Source of the DNA: Dromiciops gliroides
Taxonomy: Eukaryota; Chordata; Mammalia; Microbiotheria; Microbiotheriidae
Length of the DNA stretch: 64,000 nt
Direction of reading: 5' to 3'
NCBI RefSeq assembly: GCF_019393635.1
Contig: NC_057861.1
Location: 172,517,577 to 172,581,576, forward strand
The translations under genes and the position numbers were made by a program. Below are positions 11,801 through 21,033 of this stretch, in pieces (positions within the stretch are counted from its first letter, which is position 1; each line of letters opens with the position of its first letter). A model generated the notes under the pieces. It did not search any database. It was not told where the DNA came from and saw nothing but the letters and a program-made list of their open reading frames with translations.

Positions 11801-14800
11801 TCTTATTCCAAATCTAAGACTTTAACCACTATAACATACCATTTGATAGATGCCACTAAATCTTCCTCTAAAACCATGGATACTGGCCTATGACTAAGTT
11901 AAAAGAAAACCCCAAATGAAATACAACCAATGTGTGGTTAAATTTCATTATGAAGCAACAATGACAGTCTAAAAAGAACCATGATAGGCTTAATTTAAAA
12001 TGCTTTCTTATTTGAGGAAGGAAATAATAATTTTCATTCTTCCCCCCACCCCACCCCAAGAATACTTTCTCTATAAGGGCCATGTAAGGGAACAGAACCA
12101 ATACTGTTTTACTATAGGAAAGAAGTGATTGTGGTCAATGATGTCCTATCTCCTAAGGGAAGAAAGGGGTTCTATTTAGCTTTTTAAAAATTCCTTTTTT
12201 CCTTCCTTTGAGGGTACCACAATATCTTTACTAATAATAGATAAAAGATTGGGGGCAGCTAGGTGGTGTAGTGGATAGAGCACCAGCCCTGGAGTCAGGA
12301 GTACCTGAGTTCAAATCTGGCCTCAAACACTTAACACTTACTAGCTGTGTGACCCTGGGCAAGTCACTTAACCCCAACTGCCTCACTAAAAATGACTACC
12401 ATCTTAAGAACTGTACAAGGTTTAATGGTATCTTAGTCTTTCCCTCAATCCAAGAGAATATAAACTCCCCAAAGCCAGGAACTTTTTCATTTTTGTTTTT
12501 GTATCCACACACCTAGAGAAGTGCCTTGTAAATATTAGGTAATTATCATAGGTTCACAGATCTAGAAGTGAAAGGTACCTCAGGGGTCAGCTAGTCCAAC
12601 CCTTTCATTTTACAGATGAATACAGGATGGTCTCAGGTAACACAAGAGGCAGGTTTCAGAGGCAACATTTGAATACAGGTATTCTGACTCCAGAGTCAGT
12701 GTTCTTTTCCCTGTATAATGATGCCTCCAATAAGAAATATTTATTTAACTGAATTTTCTAGTGAAGTTTTTGAAACCAAATCTTGTACTGGATGTGCTGA
12801 AGGGAAAAATGCACTCTGTACCCTAGCCAGGGAGTGACCAGTCAGTTTTCCTTGGGATTCAGGGTTTGTTTGATGGCAATAGGATAGATAGAAAAGAAGC
12901 CACTGTGGGTGGCAGCTTTGTGGTTTGGTGGCAGAAAACTAATTTGGCCCTTCCAGGGACATTTCTTCACACAACCAAATGGATAATATGTTCAAAGTCC
13001 CAAACTGCAAAAGCATTTCAGAAGTGGGATTCATTTTCTCTATACAGAACTCTCCCTTTTAAAAATCCAAATCTCATTACAACTTAGTGACATTTTTGTA
13101 TCTCTGGAAATATTACATCTATTCTCTAGCTGGGAAATAGAAGGAAAGAAATATCTCATCCGTATATAGTACTTACTGTGTCAGGCACTGTGCTAAGCAC
13201 TTTACTGTTATTTCATTTGACCACAGGAGTTCTCCTTTTCACCCAAAGAGAGAACCAATTCTATTTATTCATTTAAGAACTTATTCTATTTTTGATGGCT
13301 ATCAACATTAAACCCTTTCATAGGATTTGGAGTTTGAAGAAACCTTAGAGATGATCTACCCCAATCTCTTAAATTAAAAAATGATGAAACTGAAGACCAG
13401 GGAGTTCCTGTGATCACATACGTAGTCAATAGCAGAACTAGGATTTGAAGCTGAATCTTTTGACCCTAAGCTCTATACTTTGCAACACCCCATGGATTTA
13501 GTACAGTAAAAAATTCAATATTTTAGGATTATAATTACACACCAATTTAGCGAAAGAGTCAGGGCCCTTAGATCTCTTGTCTCCCAAATCAATATTCTTT
13601 TCCTTGTCTCACATATTCTATGAAGTGGTGAACTCGGGGTTCTCTGGGCATCAGCTTCCTTACCTCAACAAATGAAACTATTAGATTAACTAAATTCTTC
13701 ATCTTATGATCGCCTATAAACACTAGGTCTCTTGACTACAAGCTTTCGACTCAACTAAACAAAGCTGCCTCACACTCTCCTAAGATGTAGTTACTTTCTG
13801 AATATAAAGAATTCATTTCCATTTAGTCCAGTGTCTCCATTTTACTGATTGGAAACATTTTCATAGACTTTTTAAGTATTACATAAGGAAGTCAGTCAAA
13901 TTGCTTTATAATTATACCTAATTTTATTTTTGCAAGGCACAAAGGGTTAAGTGACCTGCCCAGGGTCACACAGCTAGTAAATGTCAAGTGTCTGAGGTGG
14001 GGATCTGAACTCAGGTCCTCCTGAATCCAGGGCCAGCGCTTTATCCACTGTACCAACCAGCTGCCCCGATACCTAATTTTTAAAAACCCAAAATGGAATT
14101 ACTTAGTCTAATTACTTACCTTATTTACTAGTTTTGAATTCTGCTGATTTTTGGTCAGTTCAAGAATCAATCAATAAATCAGTAAGAATTTATTAAGTGC
14201 CTAGTACTATAGTAAATGCTGAGGATATGAAGACCAAAAAGCAAAATAGAAACAAGAAGCCCTGCCCTCAAGGAACTTAGTTTAGAAAACAAAATGGTTG
14301 AGGGCAACTAGGTGTTGCAGTTAGCTAAGGCACTGACCCTGGATTCAGGAGGACCTGAGTTCAAATCCAACCTCAGGCACTTGACACTTACTAGCTGTGT
14401 GACCCTGGACAAGTCACTTAACCCTCATTGCCCTGCAAAAAAAGAAATGAAAAGAAAAGGAAAAGAAAAGAAAACAACATGGTCTCTTCCTAAATTAAAA
14501 TCCACCCTCCAAGGAGGCAGATTTGCCATGATTGTGTATATAAAAAAGAATTATATTTAGGCTTAGAGGACAGTTTGAATAATAGAGCAACAAAAATGGT
14601 TTGAACTTTGCCAGCATTACTGGAGGAGGCTTCCTATTGTGACTCCAACTCTCCTTCCAATGCAAAGACTGGCAAATTTGAATAAAAAGTAGTCACATTA
14701 TTTCAGTCACACCTCATGTTTTTACTTAGAAGTAATAACATGTAAGTCATATGAAACAAACTTTAAAAATTTCCTGTTCATTTCAAGAAAGGCACAAGGT

Positions 14801-15288
14801 TTCTTTTTCTAAGAGTAACCTTATTAAATGAAAATTATGGCTCAAGCTTCAGGGAGAAGTTTTTGGGAAAATCAGGATATGGAGATCAGAAATGCTCCTG
14901 TTTCAATTTGATCACTTCAAAATTGCATGGAAAAGTCAAATTTCTGAAAGTTGACCTGTTGACTGCACGGAAGGCACAATCTCTATCTACACTGCTAGAG
15001 AGTGAGGGGCTTATTTCTGAAAAATAGGAAGTTGGACCTAAATTTGGGGCCATTACTCCAATAAAGTGTTTCAGTGCTATCTATGCAAAGTAAAACTAAA
15101 TAGTTGGAAGGAAGGAAGGGAAAAAAGAAAGAAAAAAGGAAGAAATAGAAATATACCTGTCTGCCTCAATAGACCTCTTCAACACACTTCTCACTTACTT
15201 GAGGCATTTTGGGATCATTGATGTCCCAGTTGAGTTTCATCCCATAGGAGCACGTGCAGTCGACCTCCTCAAAGGCATCCGTTGCCAT
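2734..15288 (-). CDS. GCM2: GCM2 gene, glial cells missing transcription factor 2 (partial; 3' exon off the left edge)
   Basis: GCM2 is a nuclear zinc-containing transcription factor that specifies and maintains the parathyroid gland. Four exons are visible on the minus strand (15288-15199, 5903-5651, 3888-3776, 2856-2734). All junctions are GT-AG and keep the frame, giving 193 residues. Seen directly: [88 protein letters not shown] and [20 protein letters not shown]. These are the diagnostic blocks of the GCM DNA-binding domain with its Cys/His zinc ligands, and they agree with human GCM2 rather than GCM1 as I know the families. The large last exon with the transactivation regions is not in bases 1-2733, so it lies off-window. 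No frameshift or stop is seen. SYCP2L lies head-to-head upstream, matching the mammalian gene order. Confidence 0.96.
3200..3365 (-). repeat. MIR copy
   Basis: CATTTTACATTTGAGGAAAC and ATCCACTGTGCTACCT in reversed order. Confidence 0.7.
3400..3735 (+). repeat. Two MIR copies in a row
   Basis: CTAGCTGTGTGACTTTGAGA (3432) and CCTGGGCCTCAGTTTCCTCA (3642) mark two plus-strand copies just downstream of GCM2 exon 3. Confidence 0.7.
3776..3888 (-). CDS. GCM2: GCM2 exon 3 (zinc-binding part of GCM domain)
   Basis: 113 bases; acceptor CCTGCAG, donor GTAAGA. Joined to exon 2 it reads [17 protein letters not shown], then [16 protein letters not shown] and KAIFFQ, and ends in phase 0. The Cys-Pro-Asn-Cys and later Cys/His residues belong to the zinc sites of the GCM fold. 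Confidence 0.96.
4600..4770 (+). repeat. MIR copy
   Basis: GAACACTGGACCAGAAGACA and TTTTCCTCATCTATAGAATA. Confidence 0.65.
5500..5605 (+). repeat. MIR fragment next to GCM2 exon 2
   Basis: AGTCACTTAACTCCTGAGCC and CCTTATCTGTTAAATAAGG. It lies within 50 bases of the exon's donor. Confidence 0.6.
5651..5903 (-). CDS. GCM2: GCM2 exon 2 (core of GCM domain)
   Basis: 253 bases, acceptor TTTCAG at 5904-5908 and donor GTAATA just below 5651. It encodes 84 residues starting [14 protein letters not shown] and ending DKARQKQQ, plus one base of the next codon. This is the centre of the GCM domain, with the [12 protein letters not shown] block that contacts DNA and conserved cysteines. The stretch [10 protein letters not shown] differs from the human NHNGHILKKS, adding a cysteine. 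Confidence 0.96.
6110..6590 (+). mobile_element. L1 3' UTR fragment
   Basis: The stretch runs from GAACTGATGCAAAGAGAAG through a T/G-rich middle to GGGGAAAATAAAATC. It is the reverse complement in character of the minus-strand L1 tails at 8.3 and 20.3 kb, and lies in the GCM2 intron. Confidence 0.8.
6715..7090 (+). repeat. Two MIR copies
   Basis: Copy one 6715-6860. Copy two 6890-7090 with GTTCAAATCCTGCCTTAG and TCATCTCTAAAATGGGGAAC. Confidence 0.65.
8245..8300 (+). repeat. L2 3' fragment, left half (split by L1)
   Basis: GTAAGGTCTTTGAGGATAGA is the usual CTTGAGGGCAGGGACTGT-type L2 end; it continues at 9409 on the other side of the L1. Confidence 0.6.
8301..9398 (-). mobile_element. 5'-truncated L1 (ORF2 C-terminus plus 3' UTR)
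   Basis: Frame 9121-8810 on the minus strand reads [31 protein letters not shown] and [13 protein letters not shown], the hallmark C-terminus of L1 ORF2p. ORF2 similarity continues, with broken frames, to about 9398. The 3' UTR runs to about 8310. TTTTTCATTT at 8291-8300 and 9399-9408 is a likely target-site duplication. The insertion splits an older L2 copy. Confidence 0.88.
9399..9480 (+). repeat. L2 3' fragment, right half
   Basis: CCTAGCTCCTAGAACAATGT and TGTAGCAGGCATTTCATAAG complete the L2 end. Confidence 0.6.
9625..9865 (-). repeat. MIR/MIR-like copy, long
   Basis: CTACTATGTGCCAGGAACTG to CTGTACCACCTAGCTGC. Confidence 0.75.
10140..11235 (+). mobile_element. L1 3' end (ORF2 remnant and 3' UTR), split by a SINE
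   Basis: Bases 10140-10620 are a decayed plus-strand L1 ORF2 end (CTCCAAATCATTA, then GGAAAGCAATTTAGAA and CTATAAGAAATGG landmarks, matching the minus copy at 8.8-9.4 kb). A SINE at 10620-10875 interrupts it. The 3' UTR resumes at 10880 and ends near ATCAATAAAACATTAAG at 11202-11221. Confidence 0.75.
10620..10875 (+). mobile_element. MIR/THER1-like CORE-SINE inside the L1 remnant
   Basis: GGCAGCTAGGTGTTGCAGTA starts a tRNA-like head. A longer body follows with CTACCTCCCAGGGCTGCTG and AACACTTTGCAAATTTTA, unlike the short WSINE type. Confidence 0.8.
11347..11494 (+). mobile_element. WSINE-like SINE, 5'-truncated
   Basis: Starts within CCTGGAGTCAGGAGTACC. A/G-rich tail; direct repeat AAGAAACATGTCGT at 11333-11346 and 11495-11508. 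Confidence 0.92.
11670..11840 (-). repeat. MIR copy
   Basis: TTATTTTACAAATGAGGAAA and AAGACTTTAACCACTATAAC. Confidence 0.65.
12251..12394 (+). mobile_element. WSINE-like SINE
   Basis: GGGGGCAGCTAGGTGGTGTA to CCAACTGCCTCACTAAAAA, with B-box-like GAGTTCAAATC. Confidence 0.93.
12555..12730 (-). repeat. MIR copy
   Basis: CATTTTACAGATGAATACAG and ACTCCAGAGTCAGTGTTC. Confidence 0.65.
13160..13490 (-). repeat. L2/MIR pieces
   Basis: GTCAGGCACTGTGCTAAGCA at 13181, then a MIR at 13320-13490 with AGAACTAGGATTTGAAGCTG. Confidence 0.6.
13926..14067 (-). mobile_element. WSINE-like SINE
   Basis: Flanked by ATACCTAATTTT on both sides (13914-13925 and from 14069). Confidence 0.93.
14160..14290 (+). repeat. 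L2/MIR-like repeat
   Basis: GAATTTATTAAGTGCCTAGT and CCTGCCCTCAAGGAACTTAG. Confidence 0.6.
14300..14470 (+). mobile_element. WSINE-like SINE
   Basis: Flanked by AGAAAACAAAATGGT and AGAAAACAACATGGT (one change). It has a GAAAAG-repeat tail. Confidence 0.9.
14480..15180. other. GCM2 intron 1, unique sequence near exon 1
   Basis: No repeat or gene recognised except a purine-rich GGAAGGAAGG/AAAGAAA tract at 15103-15150. Confidence 0.5.
15199..15288 (-). CDS. GCM2: GCM2 coding exon 1 (N-terminus)
   Basis: It encodes 30 residues from [10 protein letters not shown] to [10 protein letters not shown] and ends CAA followed by GTAAGT (phase 0). The same length as the human first coding exon (30 residues) supports the ATG at 15288. 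That ATG has A at -3 and G at +4, a strong start context. An in-frame upstream ATG at 15363 would add 25 residues of low-complexity Lys/Glu/Ser-rich sequence not known in the family, so I take it to be 5' UTR. Confidence 0.93.
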
Positions 15289-17020
15289 TTTTTGACGTTC
15301 TTTTTCTTTGCTTTCTTTACTCTTTCTTGCCCCAAGGGTGTGGGAGAAGCCCCGCCCCCCCAAGTCCCCGAACCTGAGATTCGAAAAAATTTTTTAAAAC
15401 TTCAAACTGAGAGGAAAGTTAGTTTTCCCTTTAAAATAAAAAGAGCTAAATTTTAGAAATTAAGGTGACCAGTGAGGGAGGGAAGAGAAAAAGCATCTCC
15501 TATGGAGAGGAAGAACAGCCTGGGGAGACTTTGAGCTGTGTGCCAGTCCAGGACTTTGGTGCTGAAGAGAACAGGTTACAAGGATGAAAGGCAGCGTGCA
15601 CACTTCACCACCAGCTGTCAGAGGCTCCTCCTTGCTTTATGTAGACTGAGAAGGGAGGGCAGTTTCTTCTCCCCGCCTTTCCTATGCCCAAAGTCCTGTC
15701 ACTCCAGGATTGCAGTAGACAGACCGCGGAACCTCGCAAACTCTGAGAGACTGGTGGGAGCCGGGACTTTGCAATGATCTAATTCAACCTACTTTCTTCC
15801 AGAAAGGGAAACACGTCCGGAGCTGAGAATGATTTGTCCACAGGCGAATTGATACAGAAATTAGTATTAAACCCAGGTCAGCTGGCAGCCAGGTCCAAGG
15901 AGCTTTCTTGTGCAACACCTTGGGTGTCTCTGCAGCCATCACCTGATTTTATGAGCTTGCATTTTCGCTCCGCCAGGGTTTTTGGCTAGCACTTACTTCT
16001 AGGGCCTCACTTTCTTTCGCAGACTGACGGAGAGAAGCAGCCAAGCCCCTGTAAGCTCACCCGTCCACAAACTCTCTAGTAGAGTGCATACTGGTCTTTA
16101 ATTCCATAAAAGAGAATGTCCTATAGCACAGTGGCCTCCACTTTCATTCTCCAAAGTTGTTCATTCGTTTTGAGCGTTTTCCGGTGCAAAGCATCCTCTT
16201 TCTACAAGTTTCTTTGAGCCCATCATTTTCTGGTCCTCCTGTTAATTCTCCCGTGTATCCAAACTCAATCTCACCTAAACACACCTGGGATTCTTTGAAA
16301 TGGATAAACTATCAAAGCGTTCCCCCTAGATCTGAGGTGCTTGTGGTGGTATAGCTCGGGATTGGGGAGGTGTGGTCGGGGGCTCTGTATTCCTTCTAAA
16401 ACGGATAGGCAAATGAAGTCTCGGTTCCTTGGAAAGACTAGATTGGTTTTATTGAATTGCTTCTGCGCCTTCCCTATTTCCCAACTCAGGATCTGGAGTG
16501 CCTTTTTCTATTTCCTCAAGCAGGATCTTGAATCTGGGGAAGGCTGTTTGGTGGAAGGAGGTGGTGGAGATCAGGGTTGTTATGAAACTGAATGGGCCCG
16601 GCACTGCGGAATGTGGAAGGATGGGCTCTCAGAATTCCGGCTGAGTGGGTGGAATTGGGGGACTGGGGATCAACCCTTGTGGATTGAGGGGAAGTCAGAA
16701 GTGAAAGCACACGAGACCATTTAGGATGTTAAGAAAAATAAAGCAACCAAAGTCCCAGAGTACCGAACTTTGAAAACTGCAGAATGAATGTAAGTTCCTT
16801 GAGGATGGTAGCGACTGTTTAATTTTTAACCTTAGTATCCTCAGAACCTAACACTGTTCTTTGCACAAAGTAGGTGTTTAATTGTTGATGTGCACGAACA
16901 CTGAGACCTCAGGGGTGTTGAGGATTGAGAATCACGGACGCTTCTGAAGATAGCTTTACATAGCTTCTGAAGTCCTCTAAGGTTTGGTCCTACTCCGACA
17001 TTGTGATGAGCAAAAACTCT
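15289..17020. other. Upstream flank of GCM2, mostly single-copy
   Basis: This holds the GCM2 5' UTR and presumably its promoter, read leftwards. It is less repeat-dense than most of the window, with only a possible MIR (about 15780-15910) and an L2 end (16790-16890). No clear TATA or CCAAT element could be fixed on the minus strand, so no promoter site is called. Open frames here have no recognisable homology. Confidence 0.5.
16790..16890 (+). repeat. L2 3' end
   Basis: TTCCTTGAGGATGGTAGCGA and CACAAAGTAGGTGTTTAATT. Confidence 0.6.
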
Positions 17021-17024
17021 TCCA

Positions 17025-17205
17025 ACCTGTTATATAGACTCCCACTCGCGACCCCTTTTCACCCGAGAAATTTTCCGTGACCCCGGGGATATAGGTATAT
17101 AAAATATGAATATGTAACTTTACTGTTGCCAAATTTTACGCCACCCCCACATTCAGTTATGACCCTATGTGGGTCGAGACCCACAGTTTAAGAAGTTCTG
17201 CTATA
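17025..17205. mobile_element. Non-autonomous hAT-like DNA transposon copy
   Basis: It ends with CCACAGTTTAAGAAG and carries GACCCC/GGGTCGAGACC near its ends as an imperfect inverted repeat. The centre (GGTATATAAAATA, TACTGTTGCCAAATTTT) is shared with the copy at 30845-31025. Confidence 0.5.
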
Positions 17206-17215
17206 GAAACTGGAA

Positions 17216-17220
<5 letters not shown>

Positions 17221-17309
<89 letters not shown>
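17221..17309. repeat. (CT)n(CA)n microsatellite
   Basis: About 32 CT units followed by about 12 CA units. A 79-residue Leu/Ser open frame through it is an artefact. Confidence 0.98.
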
Positions 17310-17310
<1 letters not shown>

Positions 17311-18420
17311 TCAGACCCCTGTGCCCACAATCTTTAATTCACTCCTACTCTGTATTAAAGAAGAATCTACTGATTAAGACCTTCATTCCAGATTACATAA
17401 TTTTGTAAAATGAATATTAGTGAAGAGCCATTAGGGAAAAAAAGGCAACATCTTCTGGCCCAATTATTAATTCTTTCTCTAGAAACTCACTTTGTTAACA
17501 AATGACCAAAAATGAAAAGAAGGTAAATAAGCGGTTTGTTGACATTTCTACTTATGTCCTATCCCCTTTTCATATACTCACTTAAGAAACACTTATTAGG
17601 CGACTACTATGTGTATAAATAGCTTTTAAACATAGAATTACTGATATTTCATTATGTTGTGCTATTAAAATTATTGTTGAATGTGTGAATATTTGATTAT
17701 TTGTAAGCTTGTAGTCCCTATAATTTAGGAATAATGAATTGAAATAAAAGCTCTGGGGAAAGAGAATACCTGCAAAATAAATTTATTAGAAAAAGATTGA
17801 TTTTGTTATGTTGGGATTTTTGTGGACATTGAATTTCCTTAAATTAAAAAAAGAATAAGAATAAAATTAAATGTCAAATTAATAATGAGATAAATATATT
17901 TCACCTAGGTGGGTTCTAGGTCCAAACTGAGTATCATAAAGTCAAGAGCATCTGAGTAGGCTCAGTCTGTTCATTTCTGATAGGAAAAAAAAAATCTGTT
18001 TTCTCCCCCAATGTGGCACAAAATTACTTCTATATAACAGGCTTCCAAGGAAGCAAAGGAAAATGAAGAGAACAAAATAGGAATAAAGAAAGAGAGAAAG
18101 TTAGTAGATTTAACACAATTATCTTTGTTTCCTTATGACTTCTGAAAATGGCAATTAAATCTCTAACTAAATAAGGCGAGTTGTAAATTCATTGTCAGTG
18201 TTAAAATAATTGAAATTTTATTCTTCAGCTTTTTTCCACTGGTTTAGAATTACCTTGCTTTATTTTTTCCTATTAGTTTTTTCTTCCATTTTGATGTCCA
18301 AATTATAAAAATGTGTATTTTAATCTCCATTTTTTCCTTTGCTTTGGACATAATTTCTATAAAATATAACCCTGATAATTCAACAGGAAAGCAAGAAAAC
18401 AAGATTTTTAAAAAATATAT
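17310..18420. other. AT-rich intergenic sequence
   Basis: No recognisable gene or repeat family. Confidence 0.5.
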
Positions 18421-18435
18421 TGGGCTAAGTTTAGA

Positions 18436-18530
18436 ATATATATATATATACACATATATGTATACACATATATACATATATATGTGGGTATACATGTATG
18501 TATGTATGTATAGAAATATGTGAAATATAT
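18436..18530. repeat. (TA)n/(TACA)n/(TATG)n microsatellite
   Basis: Alternating TA with TACACATA and ATGTATGT units; the open frames in it are spurious. Confidence 0.9.
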
Positions 18531-18544
18531 GTAGAAGATATGAG

Positions 18545-18665
18545 AGGCAGCATGGTAGGTAAAGGCCTAGACTTGGAGTTAGAAAAACCTGGGTTCAAAT
18601 CCCATCTCAGACACATAGTGGCTGTGTGAAAAAAGGAAAGTCACTTAATCTCTTAGACTATAAAT
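18545..18665 (+). repeat. MIR copy
   Basis: AACCTGGGTTCAAATCCCAT, CACATAGTGGCTGTGTG. Confidence 0.65.
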
Positions 18666-18825
18666 TCAGATAAGCTATAGGTCTGCACCTATGGAAGGAA
18701 TTTCCATGCTGGCAGTTATCTATACCCAATGAAATCAAAAGTCATGGGGATGGCAAAATCAAATATATATACCTACACATATTAAATATGGGATCTAGTT
18801 AGCAGAGAAATAACAAAATGTATAC

Positions 18826-18972
18826 TCTTGTTTTTTGTGAGGCAGTTGGGGTTAAGTGACTTGCCCAGGGTCACACAGCTAGTAAGTGTCAAGTGTCTGA
18901 GGTCAAATTTGAACTGAGGTCCTCCTGACTCCAGGGCCAGTGCTCTATCCACTGTACCACCTAGCTGCCCCC
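18826..18972 (-). mobile_element. WSINE-like SINE
   Basis: Flanked by AAAATGTATAC at 18815-18825 and from 18973. Confidence 0.93.
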
Positions 18973-19029
18973 AAAATGTATACCCTGAACCACACATATT
19001 TTTTTAATATCTTTTATGTCTCCCAGAAA

Positions 19030-19735
19030 ACATTCCCTAAATTTAACCTAGATATCTCTTGGAAATCTCAAACTCAACATGTCCAAAAAAGAATTGATTA
19101 TCTTTTCTTTAAACTCTTCCCCTCTCTCTAACTTCTGTAATTCTGTTGAGGGCACCACCATTCTTTCATTTGCCCAGGTTTTACAAACCTCTGTATCATT
19201 ACCTCTTATCTCTCCCCAACTTGAGTCAATGCCCAAGTCTTGTGGGTTCTGCCTTCTGTCCCATCCTTCCTGGTGGCTCCACTCATCCCAATTGTTTAGA
19301 CTGTCATCTCTTCCCACCTGGACTATTAACAGTACCCCATTTCCCCACTGATTTCAGTCTCTCTTCTCTCAAATCCATCCTCCACCCAGCATCCTAAGCA
19401 ATACACTCAAATCACAAAGGTCTGACCTGATTAGTCCATGCCCAAGAAGCTCCATGGTCCCCTCTTGCCTTTAAGATAGAATACAAATGCTGTTTGGCTT
19501 TTCAAGCCTCTCACAATCTTGTTCCAGTCTTCTTTTCTAGGTTTATAGCTCCCTCCTCTCCTTCACACAACCTACATTCTGGACAACTCGACCTGCCTGC
19601 AGCTTCCCCACACGCTACTGTGACAGGTAACTGTATCTGGTGCCTATAAAGCACTCCCTTCCCCACTCTGCCTCAAAGAATTCCTACTATCTTTTAAAGA
19701 ACAGCTCAAATTCCACTTTCTACAGAAACCTAGGT
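19030..19735 (+). repeat. Old LINE-derived block (L2/CR1-like)
   Basis: Pyrimidine-rich stretch with CCTGGACTATTAACAGTACC, ACCTGATTAGTCCATGCCCA and CAAGCCTCTCACAATCTTGT, in the style of old mammalian LINE 3' regions. Related sequence is at 27040-27850 and 55295-55460. Family assignment tentative. Confidence 0.5.
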
Positions 19736-19950
19736 CACCTAGATGGCACAGTGGATGAAGTGATTTGAGTTCAAATCTGGCCTCAGACTTACTAGCTGTG
19801 TGACCCTAAGCAAGTCAGTTAACTGAATTTGCCTCAGTTACCTCATCTGTAAAATGATTTGGAGAAGGAAATGGCAGTTCACTCAAGTATCTTTGCCAGA
19901 AACTCCAAAGAGAGGTCCTGAAGAGGTAGACATGAGTGAACAAGAACATC
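19735..19950 (+). mobile_element. tRNA-RTE type SINE
   Basis: tRNA-like head (CACCTAGATGGCACAGTGGA) followed by the longer tail GGAGAAGGAAATGGCAGTTC and CTTTGCCAGAAACTCC that distinguishes this second family. Confidence 0.8.
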
Positions 19951-20029
19951 CATCTACTTTTCTCACCCCATAGAAGGTAAATTCTTTCAAGGCAGGGACT
20001 GTTTAGTTTTTGTCTTGTATCAGGTGCTA

Positions 20030-20270
20030 GGTGGCCTAGTAGAAAGAGTACTGGACTTGGGGTTAGGAAGACTGTATTTCCAATTAGAGATATATACTAG
20101 TTGTGTGACCCTCAGCAAGCCACTTAAACCCTCTCAGCCTAGTCTCTAAAATGGAGATAATAATATGTCATAGGATTGTGGTTAGGGGCAAGTGAGATAG
20201 CTTATGTAAAAGGTCTTTGCTAGCTTTAAAGTGCTCTGTAAATCTTGACTATTATAATTTTTAATTATTA
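20030..20270 (+). repeat. MIR/THER1-like copy inserted in an L2 end
   Basis: GGTGCTAGGTGGCCTAGTAG to TAAAGTGCTCTGTAAATCTT. Confidence 0.65.
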
Positions 20271-20274
20271 TTTT

Positions 20275-20720
20275 ATTATAGTCATTTTTACATATTTCAT
20301 TATATAATTATATTTCATTATTATTTTTGTTTTGAGATCCAAATTGTATCCCTTCTTCCCTCCCTCCACTCTCTCTTCTCCTCCCTGAAGTGGTAAGCAA
20401 TCAGATATAGGTTATACATGTGCAATTATGTAAAACATTACCATATTAGTCATTTTGTACAAGCAAACTTGAATAAAAGAAAAAAATGAAAGTGAAAAAT
20501 AGCATGTTTCAATCTGTGTCCAATAAATATCAGTTTTTCTTTGGAGGTGGATAATATACTTCATCATTAGTCCTTTGGGATCATTGTATTGCTGAGACTA
20601 GTTGTCATTCACAATTCTTCATCAAACAATATTGCTGTCTCTGTGCACAATGTTGTCTTAGTTTTGCTCACTTCACTATACATCAGTTCATACAAGTCTT
20701 TCCAAGACTTTGCTTGGGTC
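20275..20720 (-). mobile_element. L1 3' UTR fragment
   Basis: It shares CAGATATAGGTTATACATG and CATCATTAGTCCTTTGGGA landmarks with the L1 tail at 8.3-8.8 kb. It lies immediately upstream of the SYCP2L promoter region. Confidence 0.8.
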
Positions 20721-20859
20721 ATAAGTGTGTGTTGGGGGGGGGCAGGGGGGCACCTTTGGGAATCTAGAAGTGACCGCCTAGCCTGTGGTTGAAGAACTGG
20801 GAGGGAGGGAGGAGGAGCAGAGGCTCCACTGACTGGATTTTCATAATCTCCGGACCCTC

Positions 20860-21027
20860 CTGTTGCTTTGTGCCAGACACGTGGTCCACAGGGAGCAGGA
20901 GCCCCGTGGTTGCGAGCCCCAACAGCTGGGGCCAATCCGCTGGGCTGTAGCAGCTGCCTCTTATTAACATAGCGCTGAGAGCCCGCTGGGGCTTCGAGGG
21001 TTGTTGCTCTGTTACCCGAACTGTAGG
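20860..21027 (+). promoter_or_regulatory. SYCP2L: Likely SYCP2L promoter and 5' UTR
   Basis: This stretch is clearly richer in G+C and CpG than its surroundings and free of recognisable repeats. It contains a palindromic E-box CACGTG at 20878-20883 and a CCAAT box inside GGCCAATCCG at 20932-20936. No TATA box is seen. It lies just upstream of a short ATG exon with a strong splice donor. The transcription start is inferred to lie within the last 100 bases; nothing in the sequence fixes it exactly. Confidence 0.5.
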
Positions 21028-21033
21028 ATGGAG
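21028..21033 (+). CDS. SYCP2L: Candidate SYCP2L first coding exon (Met-Glu only)
   Basis: AGGATGGAG is followed by an excellent donor GTGAGT at 21034. This gives Met-Glu in phase 0, which joins exon 2 (phase 0, starting LQSLI) correctly. Human SYCP2L has about 26 residues before the matching LQSL, so either this lineage has a shorter N-terminus or I have missed another exon between 21034 and 23217. Confidence 0.45.

Noticed and set aside
12251..12394. tRNA-like A and B boxes in the repeated 140-base units
   Set aside because: They are SINE heads with A-tails and target duplications, not functional tRNA genes; no cloverleaf with an anticodon arm is preserved.
16341..16724. 127-codon plus-strand frame upstream of GCM2
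   Set aside because: No homology recognised, no splice context, and a weak start. Chance frame in GC-richer DNA.
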